Source: Brachybacterium sp. SGAir0954
GTDB taxonomy: Bacteria > Actinomycetota > Actinomycetes > Actinomycetales > Dermabacteraceae
Assembly (NCBI RefSeq): GCF_005490785.1
Contig: NZ_CP027295.1
Span: 1,240,001-1,304,000 of the forward strand
Direction: 5' to 3'
Length of the DNA: 64,000 nucleotides
Made by a program: the position numbers and the translations under genes. Numbering within the stretch: position 1 is the stretch's first letter; each line of letters opens with the position of its first letter. The notes below the pieces were generated by a model, which saw nothing but the letters and a program-made list of their open reading frames with translations, searched no databases and had not been told where the DNA came from. This document shows positions 1 to 6,778 of the stretch, in pieces.

Positions 1-1236
1 CGCGTCCGCGAGGGCGAGGTCGACGATGTCCGACGGGTCCGGGAGGGTCTCGCCGGGCCGGCCGTAGGACAGGCGCAGCACGTGCGGGGAGCGGGCCTCG
101 GGCAGGGCCGCGCGGGCGGCGGCCTGCACGTGCTCCCATTTCGCGCTCACGTGGGTGAGCGCCTTGGCGCGCACACCGGCGGTCCCGGGGGCCACCAGCG
201 CGCCGGTGCCGGCCGGGAAGGCGTCGAGGGCGGGGGCGTCGACGACGAGGGCGACGAGGCGCACCGCTGCGGCGGGGGCCTGGGGGATCGCGGCGGAGAG
301 CGACGGGGCGGCCTCGGCGAGCAGATCGCGCGCGGTGTCCGGCGGGACGGCGAGCACGAGCTCCTCGGTGCTGACGGACTCGGTGCCGAGCGCGACCGTC
401 CATCCGCCGTCGGCCTCTCGGGAGATGCGGCGCACGGGCGCCTCCGTGCGGATCTCGCCGCCGTGCGCGCGGATCTCCGCGGCGAGGGCCTCGGGCAGCG
501 CGCCCATGGTCGGCGCGAGCGAGCGCACCCGCGTGCCGGGGCTGCCGCGGCGCGCGGACTCCGCGGTGATCGCGCGCACGGCGGCGGTGAGCGAGCCGTG
601 CCGCGCGAGGCCGGCCGCGAGCGGCTGGGACGCGCTCGCGAGCTCGAGCGTGCGGGGATCGGCGGAGTGCACGCCGCCGACGATCGGGGCGACCAGCCGC
701 TCGGCCACGCGAGCCCCGCAGCGGGCGCGGATCACGGCGTCGACGCTCGCGCCGGGGCGTGATCCGATGCGGGCGGGGAGCAGCGGCTCGAGCGCCGCGC
801 GCAGCGAGCCCACGAGGCCCAGCACGGCCCGGGCGTCCCGCGCGAGGGGGCGGGAGGGGACGCCGAGCACGGAGCCCGACGGGGCGGGATGGGTGCCGGC
901 GTCGGAGACGATCCTGCTGCCGAGCCCGGAGCGCGGGGTGACGACCGTCGGGGACCCCGCGGCATCGGGCGCCGACCCGTCGAGCCCCAGCTCCTCGAGC
1001 AGCGCGTCGACGTGCCCGCCGGCGACGGAGTACGCCTCCGCGCCCGTGCTGAGCGGGACCCCGGCGACGTGACCGGCCGCGATCGCCCCGCCGAGGGCGG
1101 GACCGGCCTCGAGCAGCAGGACGGAGCGGCCCGCGCGGGCGGCGGAGCGCGCGGCGAGCAGCCCCGCGAGGCCGCCGCCGACGACGACCGTGCGGGCCTC
1201 GCGGGTGCGGCCGGCCACCTGCCCCTGAACGGTCAT
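1..1236 (-). CDS. hemY: Protoporphyrinogen/coproporphyrinogen oxidase, C-terminus cut by window edge
   Basis: FAD-dependent oxidation of coproporphyrinogen III or protoporphyrinogen IX in haem synthesis. I translated 412 codons with no stop up to the left window edge. The N-terminus carries a dinucleotide-binding motif, VVVGGGLAGLLAARSA, near residues 17-32, followed by LLEAG, the usual FAD Rossmann fold of this amine-oxidase-like family. The ATG start overlaps the TGA of hemE by 4 nt (ATGA), so the two are probably translationally coupled. In Gram-positive bacteria this enzyme usually works in the coproporphyrin-dependent route, with hemQ and hemH downstream; those would lie beyond the window. 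The family call is firm; the exact substrate is inferred. Confidence 0.88.
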   Translation of the reverse strand, partial: MTVQGQVAGRTREARTVVVGGGLAGLLAARSAARAGRSVLLLEAGPALGGAIAAGHVAGVPLSTGAEAYSVAGGHVDALLEELGLDGSAPDAAGSPTVVTPRSGLGSRIVSDAGTHPAPSGSVLGVPSRPLARDARAVLGLVGSLRAALEPLLPARIGSRPGASVDAVIRARCGARVAERLVAPIVGGVHSADPRTLELASASQPLAAGLARHGSLTAAVRAITAESARRGSPGTRVRSLAPTMGALPEALAAEIRAHGGEIRTEAPVRRISREADGGWTVALGTESVSTEELVLAVPPDTARDLLAEAAPSLSAAIPQAPAAAVRLVALVVDAPALDAFPAGTGALVAPGTAGVRAKALTHVSAKWEHVQAAARAALPEARSPHVLRLSYGRPGETLPDPSDIVDLALADA

Positions 1237-2432
1237 CGCTGGGCGTGCAGGAAGGCGACGAGGTCGGTGAGGACCTGCGGGTCCGTCTCGGGCGGGACGC
1301 CGTGGCCGAGGTTCACGACGTGGCCGCTCGCGCCGGCGCCGGCCGCGAGCACCGCGCGGGCCTCCGCGAAGCGCACCTCCTCGGAGGTGAAGAGCACCGC
1401 GGGGTCGATGTTGCCCTGCACCGGGGTGCCCTCGGGGAGGATCTCGAGCGCTTCGTCGAGCCGCATCCGGTGGTCGACGCCGACGACGGTCGCGCCGGCC
1501 TCGTGCATCGGGCGCAGCAGGTGCGCGGCGCCCACGCCGAAGTGGATCCGGGGGACGGGGAGGTCCGCGACGGCGCCGAGCACCTCGGCGGAGTGGGGGA
1601 GCACGGCCTCGCGGTAGAGGTCCGCGCCGAGCGCGCCCACCCACGAGTCGAACAGCTGCACGGCGGAGGCGCCCGCGAGCACCTGCGCGCGCAGGAAGCG
1701 GCCGGAGAGCTCGGCGACCCAAGAGGCGAGGCGGTGCCAGGTCTCCGGCTCGGTGCGCATGAGCGCGCGGGTGCGGAGGTGGTCGCGGCTCGGACCGCCC
1801 TCGACCATGTAGCTCGCGACGGTGAACGGTGCGCCCGCGAAGCCGATGAGCGGGGTCGTGCCGAGCTCGGCGACGGTCAGGCCGACGGCCTCGCGGATGG
1901 GGTCGAGCGCCGCCTCGTAGTCGTCGCCGAGCTTGGGCAGCGCGTCGACGTCGGCCGCGGTGCGGATCGGGTGGTCGAAGACGGGCCCGACGCCCGGTCG
2001 GATCTCGACGCCGAGCCCGGCGAGGCGGGCGGGGACGACGATGTCGGAGAAGAAGATGCCGGCGTCCACGTGGTGGCGGCGCACGGGCTGCACGGTGATC
2101 TCCGCGGCGAGCGCGGGGGTGACGCACGCGTCGAGCATCGCGGTGGTCCCGCGGGCCTCGCGGTACTCGGGGAGGGAGCGCCCGGCCTGTCGCATGAACC
2201 ACACCGGGGCGGAGGTGTCCTCACTCTCACCGCGCTCCCCGCGCAGATGCCGCAGGAGTGGCGCATCGCTCACGCCGCCGTCGGCGACGGGTCGCGCGGC
2301 GGGATGGGAGGCGGGCAGGAGGGACGGGGCGGCCGTCCGGGAAGACGCCCCCACCTGCGGGAGCGTCGGGACGGGGGTAGGTTCTGACGCGCTGTCGCGA
2401 AAAACCTGCTCTGACGTGCTGTTCTGTGCCAT
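1233..2432 (-). CDS. hemE: Uroporphyrinogen decarboxylase
   Basis: Cytosolic enzyme that decarboxylates the four acetate side chains of uroporphyrinogen III to give coproporphyrinogen III. Both family signatures are visible: PVWFMRQAGRSLPEYR near residues 76-91 and GFAGAPFTVASYMVEGG further in. With the ATG at 2432 the protein is 399 aa, about 50 residues longer at the N-terminus than typical HemE. The extra stretch is Ser/Pro/Ala-rich and poorly conserved in character. A GTG at 2273 (VSDAPLLRHLRG) would give a more usual length, and a GTG at 2450 a slightly longer one. It is the first gene of hemE-hemY and is divergent from hemA across about 80 bp. Confidence 0.93.
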   Translation of the reverse strand: MAQNSTSEQVFRDSASEPTPVPTLPQVGASSRTAAPSLLPASHPAARPVADGGVSDAPLLRHLRGERGESEDTSAPVWFMRQAGRSLPEYREARGTTAMLDACVTPALAAEITVQPVRRHHVDAGIFFSDIVVPARLAGLGVEIRPGVGPVFDHPIRTAADVDALPKLGDDYEAALDPIREAVGLTVAELGTTPLIGFAGAPFTVASYMVEGGPSRDHLRTRALMRTEPETWHRLASWVAELSGRFLRAQVLAGASAVQLFDSWVGALGADLYREAVLPHSAEVLGAVADLPVPRIHFGVGAAHLLRPMHEAGATVVGVDHRMRLDEALEILPEGTPVQGNIDPAVLFTSEEVRFAEARAVLAAGAGASGHVVNLGHGVPPETDPQVLTDLVAFLHAQR

Positions 2433-2499
2433 GACGCCTCTATTGTGCACACCTCGGGGCGAGCGTGCTCCCAGGGGCGCCCGATCCAGGCCGCGGGCC

Positions 2500-2505
2500 T
2501 AGACT
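2500..2505 (+). promoter_or_regulatory. -10 hexamer of hemA (leaderless)
   Basis: TAGACT ends exactly 6 nt before the hemA ATG. With initiation about 7 nt after the hexamer the transcript would begin at the start codon. No Shine-Dalgarno sequence is present. Confidence 0.6.
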
Positions 2506-2511
2506 GCGGCC

Positions 2512-3918
2512 ATGCTCGCTGCCCTCCGCGCCTCCCACGAGCACCTCGATCTCGATGTGCTCGACGCCCTCACACAGGACGCGGACACCCTTCCCGCCCG
2601 CATCGCGGAGCTCAACGCCGCGAGCGGGGCGCTCGAGGGATGGGCCGTCGTCTCCACCTGCAACCGCCTCGAGATCTACCTCGACGCCGTGCGCTTCCAC
2701 GACGGCGTGGACCTCGTGATCGACGCCGTCTCCGCCGCCTCGGGCCTGGACCGCGAGATCGTCTCCCTCTGCTTCGAGGCCGCGATGGGCGACGCGGTCG
2801 CCCGCCACCTCGACGAGGTCACCTCGGGGCTGCGCTCCGTCGTCCTCGGCGAGGCGGAGATCGCCGGGCAGGTGCGCGCCGCCTACGAGGCCGCGCGCCG
2901 CACCGGCCACACCACCTCCCTCCTGCACGACCTCTTCCAGCACGCCTTCCGCTGCGCCAAGCGCGTCGCCACCCAGGCGCCGATCGGCGCGTCCGGCCGC
3001 TCCGGCGCCGCCGTCGCGATCGACCGCGCTGCCGCGGAGCTCGGCGGCATGGAGGGGCGCAGGGCGCTCGTGGTCGGCACCGGCGCCTACGCGCGCCTCG
3101 GCGTCGCCGAGCTGCTGCGCCGCGGCGCCGAGCGCATCCAGGTCCACTCGCCCTCGGGCCGCGAGCTCGGCTTCGCCCGCCGCCACGGCATCGAGGCCGT
3201 CGGCGCGGAGAGCCTCGAGCAGGCGATCGCGGAGGCGGATCTCGTGGTCGCCTGCTCCGGCCGCGGCACGAGCCTGTTCCCGGACCGCTTCCTCGGCGCG
3301 GGCCGCACCGTCGTCCTCGACCTGGCCCTGCACTCCGACCTGCACCCCCTCGTGCGGCACCTGCGCGGCGTGACCGTGCTGGGCCTGCGCGACCTCGAGG
3401 TGGGGACGGACGACGCCGACCCGGCCCTGCTGCTCGCCCAGGACATCGTCGAGGAGACCGTCGAGGCCTTCCGCGTGCAGCAGGAGGTGCGTCGTGTGGA
3501 CCCGGCGATGGCCGCCCTGCGCCGCCAGGTCGCCGACACGGCCGATGCCGAGATCGACCGCCTGCGCCAGGACGTCGACGGCGAGACGGCCGACGTCCTC
3601 GAGCGCAGCATCCGCCGGATCCTCGCGAAGGTCATGCACGACCCCTCCGAGCGCGCCCGGCACCTCGCGCAGACCGGCCAGGCCGACGCCTACGTCGAGG
3701 CCTTCCACACGATCTTCGGCATCGACATCTCGGGCGAGGGCGTGAGCGCCGCCGCGGTGACCGGTGGCGCCGGCGCCGCCGAGGACGACCCGATGCACAC
3801 CGCCGGGTGGATGCGCGTGGACCTCACGGTCCCGCCGTCCTCCGCGCGCGATCTCGCCCAGGCCGCCGTGCGCCGCGGGATCTCAGCGGCGACGCCGGAA
3901 GAGGCGACGACGGCCTGA
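2512..3918 (+). CDS. hemA: Glutamyl-tRNA reductase
   Basis: NADPH-dependent reduction of glutamyl-tRNA to glutamate-1-semialdehyde, the first committed step of C5-pathway haem synthesis. The catalytic motif VVSTCNRLEIY places the nucleophilic Cys at residue 50. A nucleotide-binding region (ALVVGTGAYARLG) lies near residue 183, and a helical C-terminal dimerisation region with FRVQQEVRRVDPAMAALR follows. The 468 aa length includes a C-terminal tail of about 40 residues beyond the dimerisation domain. The start is fixed by the -10 hexamer 6 nt upstream. The gene is alone on the plus strand; its last 36 bp overlap the convergent Cys-motif gene. Confidence 0.95.
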   Translation: MLAALRASHEHLDLDVLDALTQDADTLPARIAELNAASGALEGWAVVSTCNRLEIYLDAVRFHDGVDLVIDAVSAASGLDREIVSLCFEAAMGDAVARHLDEVTSGLRSVVLGEAEIAGQVRAAYEAARRTGHTTSLLHDLFQHAFRCAKRVATQAPIGASGRSGAAVAIDRAAAELGGMEGRRALVVGTGAYARLGVAELLRRGAERIQVHSPSGRELGFARRHGIEAVGAESLEQAIAEADLVVACSGRGTSLFPDRFLGAGRTVVLDLALHSDLHPLVRHLRGVTVLGLRDLEVGTDDADPALLLAQDIVEETVEAFRVQQEVRRVDPAMAALRRQVADTADAEIDRLRQDVDGETADVLERSIRRILAKVMHDPSERARHLAQTGQADAYVEAFHTIFGIDISGEGVSAAAVTGGAGAAEDDPMHTAGWMRVDLTVPPSSARDLAQAAVRRGISAATPEEATTA

Positions 3919-4263
3919 GCGCGAGGGCGCCGCCGCGTGCGGCACCTCGGGCTCGTCAGCCCCTTCGGCCTCAACGGGCACATCGGGTTCGTCCGTCTCG
4001 ATCCAGACGTCGGTCCAGCCCACGTCGCTCTCGTCCCGCGGGCGGTACTCGCCCCGCGGCGCCAGCTGATCGGCGACGTCCGCGATCTCGATCTGCTCGG
4101 GCGCCCGCACCTCCTCGCCGCGGTGCGGCACCGGGCAGGTCCAGAAGTAGGGACAGCCGGGGCATCCGGCGGTCTCCTCGCCGGGCGTCGCCTCACGCTG
4201 CTGCTGGACCGAGTCGACCTGCTGCAGCATCCGCAGCCGGGAGTCGTACGGGTTGATCTCCAT
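3883..4263 (-). CDS. Small hypothetical protein with C-x2-C-x5-C motif
   Basis: 126 aa starting MEINPYDSRLRMLQQVDSV. A central cysteine cluster, CPGCPYFWTCP (C-x2-C-x5-C), could bind a metal or haem. An acidic stretch follows, rich in Asp, Glu and Val, and the tail is strongly basic (RSGRRRLFRRRR). The ATG lies 2 nt after the hemD stop, so it is almost certainly co-transcribed with hemD and translated by coupling. The 3' end overlaps hemA by 36 bp in convergent orientation. I do not recognise the family. Its position makes a role in tetrapyrrole metabolism possible, but that is inference only. Confidence 0.7.
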   Translation of the reverse strand: MEINPYDSRLRMLQQVDSVQQQREATPGEETAGCPGCPYFWTCPVPHRGEEVRAPEQIEIADVADQLAPRGEYRPRDESDVGWTDVWIETDEPDVPVEAEGADEPEVPHAAAPSRSGRRRLFRRRR

Positions 4264-4265
4264 GC

Positions 4266-5063
4266 TCAGGGCCTGCCCGTGACGGGGACGGCGGCGCGGA
4301 CGGACGCGTCGACCGCCGCCGCGAGCGCCCACGGGCTGGGCTCGGCCGCCTCGCCGTGGACGGTGAGGCCCTTCGCCTGGGCGGCGCCCGTGGCCTCGTG
4401 GTGCACGGTGATCACCCGGATGTCCCGGTGGATGCCGAGGTGCCCCGCGAGGGAGGCGAGCAGCGTCGTGGGCAGCACGACCGCGCTGTACCCCGCGAGC
4501 CGCAGGTCCCGGACGACCTGCGGGTCCAGGCTCGTGGTGCGGGGCCGGTAGCCGACGACCGTGGTCACCCGGTGCCCGGCGCGCTCGAGGGAGGTGCGCA
4601 GGGTCGGCGGGAGCAGGGCCGAGCCGAGCAGCAGCAGCTCGGACGGCCCGGCTGCCGCGCGGTCACCGGCAGCACCGCCGCCCGCAGGACCGACGGCCTG
4701 CGCGATCGAGGCCTCGGCGTCCGAGGCGGTCGCGGTGGGGGTGATGCCGCCCGCCCGGAGCGCCTCCGTCGTCTCGAAGCCGGCGGAGACCACGCGCAGC
4801 CCGGGCGGGAGCGCGGAGCCCGTCCCGAGCACGTCCTCCACGAGCAGCTGGGCGGAGAGCGGCCCCTCGACCACGACCTGCGCGTAGCGACCCTCGAGGA
4901 GGTCCTCGATCGCGAGCCGGGTGTCCGCGTCCCGCTGCGGGCGCAGCTCGAGGAAGGGGCAGTGGTCGATCGTGTACCCGCGGGACTGCAGCGCCTCGAT
5001 GAGCGGGACCCCGTGCCCCGCGGCGGAGGGGACGAGGACGGGGAGGGCGCTGGCGGCGGTCAT
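4266..5063 (-). CDS. hemD: Uroporphyrinogen-III synthase
   Basis: Cyclises hydroxymethylbilane to uroporphyrinogen III with inversion of ring D. The 265 aa sequence has the two-lobed HemD layout: an N-terminal half with LVPSAAGHGVPLIEALQSRGY and HCPFLELRP, a hinge with VVSAGFETTEALRAGGI, then a second half with LLLLGSALLPPTLRTSLERAGHRVTTVVGY. Family sequence conservation is low, so the call rests on this pattern and on the hem neighbours. hemC and hemB are not in the window. A Gly/Ala-rich linker (GPAGGGAAGDRAAAG) sits between the lobes. Start ATG 5063 lies 6 nt from a CACAAT hexamer. Confidence 0.82.
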   Translation of the reverse strand: MTAASALPVLVPSAAGHGVPLIEALQSRGYTIDHCPFLELRPQRDADTRLAIEDLLEGRYAQVVVEGPLSAQLLVEDVLGTGSALPPGLRVVSAGFETTEALRAGGITPTATASDAEASIAQAVGPAGGGAAGDRAAAGPSELLLLGSALLPPTLRTSLERAGHRVTTVVGYRPRTTSLDPQVVRDLRLAGYSAVVLPTTLLASLAGHLGIHRDIRVITVHHEATGAAQAKGLTVHGEAAEPSPWALAAAVDASVRAAVPVTGRP

Positions 5064-5077
5064 GGCACCATTGTGCC
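5064..5077. promoter_or_regulatory. 14-bp divergent promoter between hemD and the 5078 gene
   Basis: The whole space between the two divergent start codons is GGCACCATTGTGCC, a GGCAC/GTGCC inverted repeat around CATT. Read leftward it gives CACAAT then 6 nt then ATG (hemD); read rightward it gives CACCAT then 6 nt then GTG. The two -10-like hexamers overlap on opposite strands and both would make leaderless transcripts. Confidence 0.5.
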
Positions 5078-5371
5078 GTGACCAGTCCCGCCCAGCGTGT
5101 CCACGACGCCACCCACCGCCTGCTCGAGCTGCTCGAGGCCGGCGAGTCCACGACCGAGGAGGCCATGGCCGTGCGCGGCGAGCTCGCCCTCGCCACCGCC
5201 GAGACCGGTCACCTCGAGGACGCCTGGTACCAGGCGGAGGAGCTCGTCAAGGACGCCCAGCGCCGCAGCGGCGGCGACCCGGACCACCCGGCGATCGCCG
5301 AGGCCCGCGCGGTGCGCGACGAGGTCGAGCGGATCGCGATCGCCCGGGACCGGGAGAGGAATCCCACCTGA
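5078..5371 (+). CDS. Small helical hypothetical protein
   Basis: 97 aa, begins with GTG (MTSPAQRVHDATHRLLELLEAG). The composition is strongly charged and Ala/Glu-rich, compatible with three or four amphipathic helices resembling TPR-like repeats (ELALATAETGHLEDAWYQAEELVKDAQ). There is no signal peptide or membrane segment. GC-rich third codon positions and a divergent promoter shared with hemD support a real gene. The 3' end is convergent with the M18 peptidase 18 bp away. Function unknown. Confidence 0.65.
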   Translation: MTSPAQRVHDATHRLLELLEAGESTTEEAMAVRGELALATAETGHLEDAWYQAEELVKDAQRRSGGDPDHPAIAEARAVRDEVERIAIARDRERNPT

Positions 5372-5389
5372 GCCCGGCCGCCGCCGTCC

Positions 5390-6778
5390 TCAGCCGCGCA
5401 GGAAGGCCGCGCAGGCCTTCTGCAGCAGCAGCGGGTCCTCGACCGCGCACATCTCGCGCGCGGAGTGCATCGACAGCAGCGTGATGCCGACGTCCACCGT
5501 CGTGATCCCGAGCCGGGTCGCCGTGATCGGGCCGATCGTCGACCCGCAGGGCATGGCGTTGTTCGAGACGAAGTGCTGGTGGGGCACGCCCGCGTCGTCG
5601 CAGGCGGCGACGAAGGCCGCGATGCCCACGGCGTCGGTCGCGTAGCGCTGCTGGGCGTTGATCTTCAGCATCGGCCCCTCGCCCAGCCGCGGACGGGTCA
5701 CGGGGTCGTGGCGCTCGGGGTAGTTCGGGTGCACCGCGTGGCCGGCATCCGCCGAGACCACGAGCGAGGAGGCGAAGGCGCGTCGGCGCGAGGCGTCGTC
5801 CCCGCCGAGCGCCGCGTGCATCCGCACGAGCACGTCCTCGAGGAACGGCCCGGCGGCGCCCGAGCGGCTCGCGGAGCCCACCTCCTCGTGGTCGTTGGCG
5901 ACGAGGAGCGCGATCGGGTCGCCCTCCTCGCGGGGGCCGTCGGCGACGGAGAGCAGGGCCTCGACCTCCGCGTGCACCGAGGTGAGGTTGTCGAGCCGCG
6001 CCGAGGCGAGGAACTCCTCGTGGGCGCCGAACAGCGCGGGGGCCTGTGCGTCGACGGTGACGACGTCGAACCCGGCGACGTCCTCCGCGTCCACGCCGGC
6101 CTCCGCCGCGAGGATCGCCATGACGTCGAGCCCGCCCTGACCGCCCTGGCCCGCCTGACCCGCCTGACCCGCCTGACCCTCGAGGCCCAGGACCGGCTGC
6201 AGGTGGCGCTGCGGGTCCAGGACCAGCCCCTCCTTGTTCACGGCGCGGTCCAGGTGCACCGCGAGCTGGGGGATCCGCAGCAGCGGGCCGGTGGAAGTGA
6301 GCACGGTCGTGCCGTCCCAGAGCGTCAGCCGGCCGGCGAGGCGCAGCTCGCGGTCCAGCCACGAGTTCAGCAGCGGCCCGCCGTAGACCTCGACGCCCAC
6401 CTGGGCGACGCCCTCCCCGCCGCCGTACCGGGGCGTGGGCTTGAGCTTGAGGGCGGGGGAGTCGGTGTGCGAGCCGACGATCCTCCACGCGCTGCGGGAG
6501 TCGGACCCCTCGGGGGCGGACCACGCGATGATCGAGCCGTCGCGGATCACGTAGCGCTCGCCGGCGACGTCCTCCGCGGTCCAGTCCTCGGTCTCCAGCA
6601 GGCTCCGGAAGCCGCCGGCCTCGAGCCGTCGGGCGGCCTCGGCGACGGCGTGGTAGCTCGAGGGCGAGGCGGTGACGAAGGCGCCCAGGTCGAGGGCGAC
6701 GTCGCGGGCCTGCGAGGAGGGGCCGGAGGGGCCGGTGGAGCCGGACGGGCGTGCGGGATGCTCAGCGGTGGAGGTCAC
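5390..6778 (-). CDS. apeB: M18 family aminopeptidase
   Basis: Zinc-dependent cytosolic aminopeptidase (aspartyl aminopeptidase/DAP2-like family). Family motifs and metal ligands are in order: SHTDSPALKLKPTPRYGG (His104, Asp106), EVYGGPLLNSWLDRELRLAGR, ARLDNLTS, the Glu pair in NDHEEVGS, Asp and His in VVSADAGHAVHPNYPERH, and the final His in LLSMHSAREM. Length is 462 aa. An insertion GQAGQAGQAGQGGQGG, encoded by tandem 9-bp repeats at about 6137-6181, precedes the catalytic core. The start is GTG 6778, overlapping the stop of the upstream membrane protein (GTGA). The pairing of a cytosolic peptidase with envelope genes is odd. Confidence 0.9.
   Translation of the reverse strand: MTSTAEHPARPSGSTGPSGPSSQARDVALDLGAFVTASPSSYHAVAEAARRLEAGGFRSLLETEDWTAEDVAGERYVIRDGSIIAWSAPEGSDSRSAWRIVGSHTDSPALKLKPTPRYGGGEGVAQVGVEVYGGPLLNSWLDRELRLAGRLTLWDGTTVLTSTGPLLRIPQLAVHLDRAVNKEGLVLDPQRHLQPVLGLEGQAGQAGQAGQGGQGGLDVMAILAAEAGVDAEDVAGFDVVTVDAQAPALFGAHEEFLASARLDNLTSVHAEVEALLSVADGPREEGDPIALLVANDHEEVGSASRSGAAGPFLEDVLVRMHAALGGDDASRRRAFASSLVVSADAGHAVHPNYPERHDPVTRPRLGEGPMLKINAQQRYATDAVGIAAFVAACDDAGVPHQHFVSNNAMPCGSTIGPITATRLGITTVDVGITLLSMHSAREMCAVEDPLLLQKACAAFLRG

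Noticed and set aside
82..1072. Long plus-strand open frames over the first kilobase
   Set aside because: Arg/Gly/Ala-rich shadows of the minus-strand hemY gene, which carries the clear FAD motif and normal codon bias.
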